DNA of 5,057 bases, from the NCBI GenBank assembly GCA_005801395.1, contig SYDV01000537.1:1-5057 (forward strand), read 5' to 3'. Position 1 is the first letter of the stretch. Each line of letters begins with the position of its first letter. Source of the stretch: Planctomycetia bacterium. Lineage in GTDB: Bacteria; Planctomycetota; UBA11346. A program made the position numbers and the translations under genes. The notes beneath the pieces were generated by a model. That model was not told the origin of the DNA. It did not search any database and was given only the letters and a program-made list of their open reading frames with translations. Positions 1 to 4,984 of the stretch are shown here, one piece after another.

Positions 1-321
1 AAACCCCTCCCACTCGGCCGCCGTCAAAGGAAAAAAGCACTTTACCGCCTCCAAGCACAACCACCGATCCGCATCATTCAGCCCAGATTCGCCTGGGAGA
101 CCCACGACTCGCCATTCCGGCACTAGTTCCGCGATTACAACGCCGTTGGTGCTGCCCAAGTCTTCAATGGTGACCGAGGCACCCAGGTGATGTAGACGTG
201 CGTGATGACGGCTGAGTCGGCCATCATCAATTCGCAGGGTACAATCTTGGCCACGCCCAAGCACATGAGTGCCTAAGGGTACCGCTAAATCTCCTGTTGG
301 TCCGGTTAGTTGGACACGCAT
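1..321 (-). CDS. FHA-domain protein, 5' part only (runs off the window)
   Basis: An open frame of 107 codons reads leftward from the ATG at 321-319 to the window edge. Residues about 20-62 show the forkhead-associated (FHA) phosphothreonine-binding signature in order: LGRGQDC (21-27), the SRHHA loop (37-41) and LGSTNG (55-60). FHA domains bind phosphothreonine peptides and often act in Ser/Thr-kinase signalling or secretion. The partner cannot be named because the rest of the gene is outside the window. The ATG is chosen because FHA proteins often begin a few residues before the first strand (MRVQLTGPTG). The frame stays open upstream to a TAA at 474-472, with only a GTG as an alternative start there. 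No Shine-Dalgarno sequence precedes the ATG. The domain's last strands look out of frame (see findings), so the gene may be frameshifted or the sequence may hold an error. Confidence 0.8.
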   Translation of the reverse strand, partial: MRVQLTGPTGDLAVPLGTHVLGRGQDCTLRIDDGRLSRHHARLHHLGASVTIEDLGSTNGVVIAELVPEWRVVGLPGESGLNDADRWLCLEAVKCFFPLTAAEWEGF

Positions 322-327
322 GGATAT

Positions 328-356
328 AGTATGAGCGCAGAATTGCCCTTTGTCAC
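328..356 (-). promoter_or_regulatory. Candidate sigma-70-like promoter for the FHA gene
   Basis: Read on the minus strand, GTGACA (356-351, five of six matches to TTGACA) is followed after 17 nt by CATACT (333-328, four of six matches to TATAAT). The -10 element ends only 6 nt before the ATG at 321. Transcription would therefore start at or next to the start codon, giving a leaderless mRNA, which fits the lack of a ribosome binding site. This is pattern matching only. The -35 hexamer overlaps an inverted-repeat arm at 352-361. Confidence 0.4.
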
Positions 357-583
357 CGATTACCTGTTGGCCGGCAATTCCGGAAGCTTGCACAGCCCGC
401 TCACTGAAACGGTTTGGTGGTAATGGTGATGACTGGGACTCCGGAAATCGCTTGGGTCTGCAGCCAGTCGCTTAGCCAGACGGAACCACCATTTGGTTAA
501 AACGCGCTTTAGACACTACTTCTAGTCGTAATTCGAAACCGTTTTTTACCCGAGTGGCAAATAACGGCAGCGAAATCGGTGAC
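352..583. repeat. Nested inverted repeats filling the FHA-pgeF spacer
   Basis: Two perfect inverted pairs are nested. GTCACCGATT at 352-361 matches AATCGGTGAC at 574-583 (10 bp). AAACGGTTT at 407-415 matches AAACCGTTT at 536-544 (9 bp). Their centres (467.5 and 475.5) nearly coincide, as expected for one degenerate fold-back sequence with small insertions or deletions. The DNA between the arms is only weakly self-complementary. No convincing gene lies in 322-597: short frames on both strands are broken by stops. A decayed palindromic element or a divergent regulatory region would both fit. Confidence 0.45.
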
Positions 584-587
584 CTGA

Positions 588-605
588 TTGAACCAGTTTG
601 AACCA
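588..605 (+). repeat. Doubled TTGAACCA motif before pgeF
   Basis: TTGAACCA occurs at 588-595 and again at 598-605. The 10-bp period places both copies on the same face of the helix, as in many direct-repeat operators. The second copy could also form a weak -35 (TTGAAC) with CAAAAT at 621-626, 17 nt further on. That would only suit the pgeF start at 682. Functional meaning is inferred. Confidence 0.35.
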
Positions 606-624
606 TGTTCATGATGCTAACAAA

Positions 625-1335
625 ATGACTTCTGCTAATTCAGTCACTTCTGCTAACTCGTCGCCGATCCAGTTTCCAGCAATGCCTCAGTTGCGTTGGC
701 GTTTGGGCGCGGTGCAACTGGCCTATAGTACAGTGGCCGACGGTGATCAACGAGATCCCATGTTGCGCCAGACTTGGCATCAGTCACTTGGCATTTCGCG
801 TGGAGTCTTGCCGCGCCAAGTACATGGCACGGTGGTGGTCGACGCGATGGATACACCAGGCTTACTTATTGCCGATGGGGTCGTGAGCGACGATCCAACC
901 CTGGCGCTCGGTGTTTATGGCGCAGATTGCCCTGGGCTGTGTTTAGTGGCAGGTTCACTAATGGGTGTCGCTCATTGTGGTTGGCGTGGCGTTGCAGCAG
1001 GTATCGTGCAACAATTAGTTAATGTCATGTGTTCGCGAACCTCCATACCGAAAAATGAATGGTTGGGATTGATTGGACCTGGAATTAGTTGTCAAAATTA
1101 TGAAGTAGATGCCCCTGTTTTGTCTGCTCGTACTTGGCCCGCAACGGCGGTAACACCAGGCCGTCCAGGACACGCCTGGCTAGATGTGGCTCAGGTTATT
1201 GCTGATGATTTAGCGCAATTACATGTAACGGCTATTACCCAGAGTCGTATCTGTACCTCCGCGGATTCGCGTTTGTGGAGTTATCGTCAGCAAGGCCCTG
1301 GAATAGTGCAGGCGCTTATGGCATGGCGCACTTAA
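625..1335 (+). CDS. pgeF: Peptidoglycan editing factor PgeF (YfiH / DUF152, multicopper polyphenol oxidase-like)
   Basis: This belongs to the YfiH/PgeF (laccase-domain, formerly DUF152) family. Its E. coli member removes wrongly inserted L-Ser from UDP-MurNAc peptides in the cytoplasm, and relatives were described as polyphenol oxidases or purine nucleosidases. Counting from a TTG at 598, the three conserved metal ligands are visible: His76 in RQVHG, Cys111 in GADCPG and His126 in VAHCGWRG. Further family marks are IGPGIS (159-164), YEVD (168-171) and a C-terminal CT...SYR...GPGIVQ segment (219-237). The usual N-terminal GGxSxGxYxSLN-type stretch is not evident; the sequence there reads AYSTVADGDQRDP. 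The total length of 236-245 residues is normal. The start is uncertain: TTG 598, ATG 625 or ATG 682 are all in frame, and none has a clear Shine-Dalgarno. ATG 625 was chosen. Residues before the codon at 682 are low-complexity and probably not part of the fold. The gene is followed by tpx 103 bp downstream on the same strand. Confidence 0.9.
   Translation: MTSANSVTSANSSPIQFPAMPQLRWRLGAVQLAYSTVADGDQRDPMLRQTWHQSLGISRGVLPRQVHGTVVVDAMDTPGLLIADGVVSDDPTLALGVYGADCPGLCLVAGSLMGVAHCGWRGVAAGIVQQLVNVMCSRTSIPKNEWLGLIGPGISCQNYEVDAPVLSARTWPATAVTPGRPGHAWLDVAQVIADDLAQLHVTAITQSRICTSADSRLWSYRQQGPGIVQALMAWRT
628..663 (+). repeat. 18-bp tandem duplication in the pgeF N-terminus
   Basis: The 18-nt unit beginning ACTTCTGCTAA (628-645) is repeated at 646-663 with a few changes, encoding TSANSV then TSANSS. 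It lies in the Ser/Thr/Asn-rich leader before the conserved fold. This supports either a variable N-terminal tail or a true start further downstream at 682. Confidence 0.5.
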
Positions 1336-1351
1336 TTTAAATTACTTCGCT

Positions 1352-1388
1352 GGATGCGTTGATGATGTCCCCACTGGTAAACGCATTT
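1352..1388 (+). terminator. Weak hairpin downstream of pgeF, possible terminator
   Basis: ATGCGTT (1354-1360) pairs with AACGCAT (1380-1386), extended by two G-U pairs, around a 19-nt loop. A short U-containing tail (TTTCATCT) follows. The stem is AT/GC mixed and the loop is long, so termination would be inefficient. It lies 16 bp after the pgeF stop and before tpx. Confidence 0.25.
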
Positions 1389-1426
1389 CATCTAGTCAGC
1401 ATCCGACGCCCAACCCAAACTTTCTT

Positions 1427-1432
1427 AGAAAG
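1427..1432 (+). promoter_or_regulatory. tpx ribosome binding site inside a small hairpin
   Basis: AGAAAG lies 6 nt before the tpx ATG and is the only purine-rich match to the Shine-Dalgarno consensus. It sits in the 3' half of a perfect small hairpin, CTTTC-TTA-GAAAG (1420-1432), so the site could be partly masked in the mRNA. Confidence 0.4.
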
Positions 1433-1438
1433 ACTCAC

Positions 1439-1939
1439 ATGGCGAATATCACGCTCAAAGGCAATCCTATCACCACCGTCGGCAATTTGCCGGCCGTTGG
1501 TTCGCAAGCTCCAGATTTTTCCTTGGTGAATACCGACTTAGGCGCGGTTACGCTAAAAGATCTCAAAGGTAAAAAAGTCGTTCTTAATATTTTCCCTTCG
1601 GTTGATACCCCAACCTGCGCAACCTCAACACGCCGCTTTAATACCGAAGCCGCTAAATTGAGTGGCGTTGAAGTCTTGTGTGTGTCGAAAGATTTACCGT
1701 TTGCTTTCAAGCGTTTCTGCGCCGCCGAAGGCCTCGATAAAGTTCGCGGCGTTTCCGATTTCCGCGACGCTGATTTCGGCAAGCGTTATGGCGCCACCAT
1801 CACCAGCGGCCCAATTGCTGGTTTATTATCGCGCGCCGTCGTGGTGATTGATGGCAACGGCAAAGTCATTTATAGCGAACAAGTCGCGGAAATTGCGAAC
1901 GAACCAGATTATGCCAAGGCATTAAAAGCGTTGGCGTAA
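1439..1939 (+). CDS. tpx: Thiol peroxidase Tpx (atypical 2-Cys peroxiredoxin)
   Basis: Tpx reduces hydrogen peroxide and organic hydroperoxides in the cytoplasm or periplasm, using thioredoxin as electron donor. The 166-residue protein matches the family length (E. coli Tpx has 168). The peroxidatic Cys60 lies in the PSVDTPTCATS motif (53-63), and the resolving Cys94 in FKRFCAAEGL, spaced as in E. coli (61/95). Thr57 and Arg132 (LLSRAVVVID) complete the active site. The family openings TLKGNP (5-10) and APDFSLV (24-30) are also present. There is no signal peptide. An extra cysteine, Cys81, sits in the strand after the catalytic helix. The start ATG is fixed by the family N-terminus. The gene converges with glyQS; a 170-bp palindrome begins 10 bp after its stop. 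No OxyR-type site was recognised. Confidence 0.96.
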   Translation: MANITLKGNPITTVGNLPAVGSQAPDFSLVNTDLGAVTLKDLKGKKVVLNIFPSVDTPTCATSTRRFNTEAAKLSGVEVLCVSKDLPFAFKRFCAAEGLDKVRGVSDFRDADFGKRYGATITSGPIAGLLSRAVVVIDGNGKVIYSEQVAEIANEPDYAKALKALA

Positions 1940-1949
1940 GCCTTACGGT

Positions 1950-2119
1950 ACTAGAACTCATCCCAAAAATCCCTCACGTCGGTTGGCTTGGTCTGGAACT
2001 CACCACCGTTGTTGTCAAAAACTCGACCTAGCTCTGCTAGGCCTTCGTTTTCGCCGCCTAGGTGGATGAGTCCGATCCGCTGCGCCCACCTTGGAGGGAT
2101 TTTGGGGATGAGTTCTAGT
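1950..2119. mobile_element. 170-bp full-length fold-back element with CTAG ends (MITE-like)
   Basis: The two ends are 26-bp inverted repeats with a single mismatch: 1950-1975 (ACTAGAACTCATCCC...) and 2094-2119 (...GGGATGAGTTCTAGT). The exact centre of symmetry, near 2034, is itself a hairpin: CCTAGC (2027-2032), loop TCT, GCTAGG (2036-2041). Between ends and centre the arms remain partly complementary, for example GGAACTCA-CCACC against CGG-ACTCATCCACC, plus stretches kept together by G-U pairs. CTAG at both ends (1951-1954 and 2115-2118) could be a 4-bp target duplication of the YTAR type known in the IS5 group, or part of the inverted repeat. No transposase is encoded, so movement would need help from elsewhere. 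A structured intergenic repeat that acts as RNA is the alternative. Confidence 0.7.
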
Positions 2120-2126
2120 GAACCAT

Positions 2127-2166
2127 AATAAACCCCGTGATCAGTAAGCTGTTCACGGGGTTTATT
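2127..2166. terminator. Bidirectional rho-independent terminator between tpx and glyQS
   Basis: AATAAACCCCGTGA (2127-2140) and TCACGGGGTTTATT (2153-2166) form a perfect 14-bp stem around a 12-nt loop. The GC core (CCCCGTGA) is flanked by A/T pairs, so both strands give a GC hairpin followed by U-rich RNA. The plus-strand tail (TTTATTTATTTAAT) is the better one. It lies 22 bp past the glyQS stop and would lie about 17 bp past the tpx stop without the 170-bp element, as expected for a terminator shared by convergent genes. Confidence 0.85.
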
Positions 2167-2188
2167 TATTTAATCGGAATAAATAAAA

Positions 2189-3952
2189 TCAGGCTTCTAA
2201 TCGCGCCTTAATGGTGGCGACAACTTCCGCAATCGGCAGGCGAATTTGCTGGGTTGTGTCGCGGTCGCGCACGGTGACGGTGTCGTTGAGCAACGTGTCG
2301 CCATCCACGGTGACGCACCACGGTGTACCGATTTCATCGTGCTTGGCGTAGCGTTTACCAATCGAAGCTTTTTCATCGTACTTGGCGTTGACGCCAGCTT
2401 TTAATAAAGCAGCAATGATCTCGCGTGCTTTCTCTGGCATGCCGTCTTTTTTCACCAAAGGCAGCACGGCGCATTTGATTGGCGCTAATTTCGGATGCAG
2501 TTTAAGTACAGTGCGAATTTCTTTTTCGCCGGTTGCGGTGACGCGTTCTTCCTCGTGGTAGGCATCAAGCAAGAAACACAGCAGTCCACGCGTGGCGCCT
2601 GCGGCTGGCTCAATCACAAATGGCTTATATTTCCAGGGTTTCGCCCCGGTTTTTGGATCGGCTTTTTCTTGTTCGACGTATTGTAAGGTGACGCCGCTGT
2701 GTTTTTCATGTTGCGATAAGTCATAGTCGGTGCGACTTGCGATGCCTTCGAGTTCACCCCAACCCCAGGGATATTTGTATTCGATGTCGTAACAATCATC
2801 GGCATAGAACGCCATTTCATCGCTGGCGTGTTGGCGGAAGGTAAAGTCATCGGGGTAATTAGCGAAACGACGCCACCACGACATGCGCGCTTCTTTCCAA
2901 AACGTCATCCATTCTTTTTGTGTGCCTGGTTCACAGAAAAATTCCATTTCCATTTGTTCAAATTCGCAGGAACGGAAAATGAAGTGTTCGACGGTGACGT
3001 CATTGCGGAACGACTTGCCCATTTGGGCAATACCGAAGGGGGGCTTCATGCCGCTGGAATCCATCACATTTTTGAATTGCACGAACATTGCCTGTGCGGT
3101 TTCGGGGCGCAAATACGCCATGGATGGCGCGGTGAGATGTTCAATAACGCCACGTAATAATTTGGCGCGATCTTTGGTGGTGGCGAAATCAGTCAGAGAT
3201 TTGGCTAATACGCCTTCAGCTGCATCGCGGCCAAATTTAGCCGAAACCGCAGCGGATAAATCGGGCGCAGCCGTTAATTCAGCAAGTGCGTTGGCTACAT
3301 CCTGCATCGGGTCGACAGCGCCCAATGCTGTGCGAAACATCAAGTTAAATTGCTTCTCATCGGTTAAAAATGGACAGCCAAACGTTGGGCCAACATAACC
3401 GCGCCACGGCCAAGTTTTGGTTGGGGCGCTGGCACCTTTTGGCACGAAGCCAAATTCCGTGGCACTGATGGCGACCAAGCCATTGAGCACATTCGCGTCG
3501 CGGTCTAATTCGACTCCGTAATCTTTCGCGATGCGGTCAGCCCAGTCTTTAGCCACGCCTTTATCAGCGCAGGTAATCGGCAGCGCTGAACCAACTGCTG
3601 GACGCGGAGCTTTATCGGCGCGGAAGCGTTCCTTTGATACTTTGCAATCGACCAAGGGATCGCTGAACCCAGCGGCGTGGCCCGAGGCGCGCCAAACATT
3701 GGGATGCATGATAATGGACGCATCAATACCAACCACGTTTTCACGGGTGGTGACCATGTCTTTCCACCATTCGCCCATCAAATTGCGCTTTAGCTCAGCG
3801 CCTAAAGGACCGTAATCGTAGGCGCTTTTTAATCCGCCGTAGATTTCCGATGATTGAAAAACAAAGCCACGTTGTTTGCACAAGGCGACTAATTTTTTCA
3901 TCGCGTCTGGTGGACGGACAGCTTTGACGGCGGCGGGAGCAGGATCAGACAT
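2189..3952 (-). CDS. glyQS: Glycyl-tRNA synthetase, single-chain (homodimeric) type
   Basis: This class II aminoacyl-tRNA synthetase charges tRNA-Gly in the cytoplasm. It is the single-chain alpha-2 type found in eukaryotes, archaea and some bacteria, not the alpha2-beta2 type. The N-terminal part shows FQSSEIYGGL (32-41), YGPLGAELKRNL (47-58) and SIIMHPNVWRASGH (79-92). The catalytic core shows YLRPETAQAMFVQFKNV (280-296), FGIAQMGKSFRND (306-318), the FEQMEMEFF strand (331-339) and motif 3, VIEPAAGATRGLL (446-458). The C-terminal anticodon-binding domain starts near LAPIKCAVLPL (489-499). At 587 residues it is longer than many bacterial homologues because of extra segments at about 118-180 and 214-276. 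The start has a good ribosome site and suits the family N-terminus. The gene lies 100 bp after an HDOD gene on the same strand. No T-box leader was seen. Confidence 0.97.
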   Translation of the reverse strand: MSDPAPAAVKAVRPPDAMKKLVALCKQRGFVFQSSEIYGGLKSAYDYGPLGAELKRNLMGEWWKDMVTTRENVVGIDASIIMHPNVWRASGHAAGFSDPLVDCKVSKERFRADKAPRPAVGSALPITCADKGVAKDWADRIAKDYGVELDRDANVLNGLVAISATEFGFVPKGASAPTKTWPWRGYVGPTFGCPFLTDEKQFNLMFRTALGAVDPMQDVANALAELTAAPDLSAAVSAKFGRDAAEGVLAKSLTDFATTKDRAKLLRGVIEHLTAPSMAYLRPETAQAMFVQFKNVMDSSGMKPPFGIAQMGKSFRNDVTVEHFIFRSCEFEQMEMEFFCEPGTQKEWMTFWKEARMSWWRRFANYPDDFTFRQHASDEMAFYADDCYDIEYKYPWGWGELEGIASRTDYDLSQHEKHSGVTLQYVEQEKADPKTGAKPWKYKPFVIEPAAGATRGLLCFLLDAYHEEERVTATGEKEIRTVLKLHPKLAPIKCAVLPLVKKDGMPEKAREIIAALLKAGVNAKYDEKASIGKRYAKHDEIGTPWCVTVDGDTLLNDTVTVRDRDTTQQIRLPIAEVVATIKARLEA

Positions 3953-3957
3953 GGCAA

Positions 3958-3961
3958 CCTC
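3958..3961 (-). promoter_or_regulatory. Ribosome binding site of glyQS
   Basis: GAGG on the minus strand lies 5 nt before the ATG at 3952 (GAGGTTGCCATG). It is the clearest Shine-Dalgarno in the window and settles the glyQS start. The rest of the 100-bp spacer (3962-4052) holds only weak stems and no convincing promoter. Confidence 0.65.
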
Positions 3962-4052
3962 AGAAGGCCGCGCAGGTTAGGACGTAGAACGAGGGGGCAA
4001 GAGGAGAGCGCCAATTTGCGCTGGTTGTGGTTCGCAACTCGACGGTTCAGGC

Positions 4053-4904
4053 TTACGCCATCATGCCAACTTCGTACATCTCCAGATCATTCATTTGTTC
4101 GTAGAATTGTGTCAGGATCAACTCAATCGCCGAAAAAGGCAGGCCTAAATACTCGAAAATGGCCTGGTCGATGTTTTCAAGGTAACGATCAGCACCTGCG
4201 GTGAATCCCAACGCACGAACCAGGCACCGCGACAAGTGGACGATAGCTACAAGGTCCTGAAAACCTTCCGCGCGCAGTGGCGATTGTTGGAATCGGATCG
4301 CGTTGGTAATTGGGCTGGGCAAACGCCAATACGTGGCCAACAGGGTCCCTAACGTAATGGGGTCAGCACCAATGTGCTCACGTAAAAGGCGATCAAATGA
4401 GGGACTGGTCTGCGACATTGATTTACCCGCCGTTTGATATTCTTCGGGGTAAGCAATGAGCGCCATAATGTGGCCCAAGTCGTGCAATAAACCCGCATTG
4501 AATACGGTCGTTGCATCGAGACGTTCGGTTACTTTTTTATGACATTGTCGTAATACAATTCCGGTCATGTGAGCACAATTACTGGATAATGTCCAACAAG
4601 TGGCCAGTTGCGCTCTCAGCGCAGATGGAATTGGTTTGGTTGAACGAATAATTCCATGCACGGATCCCATACCAAGGTAGGTAATTGCGGGTCCAAGTCG
4701 GATGATTTCTTGCGGACTGGTGCTGTTCGCTTGTCCTAATATTTGCGCGGTTAATAAGGGATCGCCATTGATCAGTGCGGTTAACATCATCGGATTTGTT
4801 GCGTTATTACGAATGAGTCGATCGATTTTGTCTAAACTACTTGGAAATCCCATGCCAGTGAAGGTCAATATACTCGCTGCAATAGTTGGCAGAGGAAAAC
4901 TCAT
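4053..4904 (-). CDS. HDOD-domain signalling protein
   Basis: The 283-residue protein is a single HDOD domain, a relative of HD-type phosphohydrolases that usually lacks full metal-binding and acts in signal transduction. Visible family marks in order are NNATNPMMLTALINGDPLL (33-51), QANS (58-61), the II.LG..ITYLGMGSV segment (67-82), GLLHDLGHIMAL (138-149) and GTLLATYWRLPSPITNAI (186-203). The His-Asp pair (141-142) of the HD motif is kept. The second helix, which often carries a histidine in related proteins (GxDH), reads IGADPITLG, so catalysis is doubtful. There are no membrane segments and no receiver, GGDEF or EAL domain. The length is typical of stand-alone HDOD proteins. A TGA upstream in frame rules out a longer start. 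The ATG lacks a clear Shine-Dalgarno. It may be transcribed with glyQS, 100 bp downstream, but no functional link is known to me. Confidence 0.85.
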   Translation of the reverse strand: MSFPLPTIAASILTFTGMGFPSSLDKIDRLIRNNATNPMMLTALINGDPLLTAQILGQANSTSPQEIIRLGPAITYLGMGSVHGIIRSTKPIPSALRAQLATCWTLSSNCAHMTGIVLRQCHKKVTERLDATTVFNAGLLHDLGHIMALIAYPEEYQTAGKSMSQTSPSFDRLLREHIGADPITLGTLLATYWRLPSPITNAIRFQQSPLRAEGFQDLVAIVHLSRCLVRALGFTAGADRYLENIDQAIFEYLGLPFSAIELILTQFYEQMNDLEMYEVGMMA

Positions 4905-4984
4905 GACGAAAAATACTTTTTTAAGACCGTTATTTCATTGTTTCGTATCGGGATTTGTTGAGCGATATTTCGTTGCTAGAGCCA

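Noticed and set aside
331..423. Plus-strand 30-residue frame starting MSAELPFVTDYL in the FHA-pgeF spacer
   Set aside because: Very short, no ribosome site, overlaps the fold-back arms and the candidate FHA promoter. Equally protein-like broken frames exist on the other strand.
472..612. Minus-strand 46-residue frame (starts MNMVQTGSIRS) as a small gene
   Set aside because: No ribosome site, overlaps one possible pgeF start, lies in the palindromic region, and no family is recognised. Kept only as a finding about the FHA frame.
653..856. Minus-strand frame overlapping pgeF
   Set aside because: Shadow of pgeF, whose own frame carries the family's metal ligands; the opposite frame has no recognisable motif.
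1435..1782. Minus-strand 115-residue frame overlapping tpx
   Set aside because: Antisense shadow of tpx; the plus strand has the full peroxidase active site.
1950..2119. The 170-bp palindrome as a riboswitch or plain terminator
   Set aside because: No riboswitch core was recognised, the arms are far longer than a terminator needs, no U tract follows, and a proper terminator lies next to it.
2828..3398. Plus-strand frames of 109 and 171 residues inside glyQS
   Set aside because: Antisense shadows of a clear synthetase gene; no ribosome site or known domain.
4008..4037. Small stems in the HDOD-glyQS spacer (GCGC 4008-4011/4018-4021; TTGCG 4016-4020/CGCAA 4033-4037) as a terminator
   Set aside because: Four- and five-bp stems, mutually exclusive, with no U tract. 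They are not enough to call a terminator between the two genes.
3953..4052. T-box leader before glyQS
   Set aside because: No specifier-loop or T-box sequence (TGG-containing core) is visible, and the spacer is too short for one.
4946..4967. TATCG/CGATA inverted repeat upstream of the HDOD gene as an operator
   Set aside because: Only 5 bp with a 12-bp spacer in AT-rich DNA; expected by chance.
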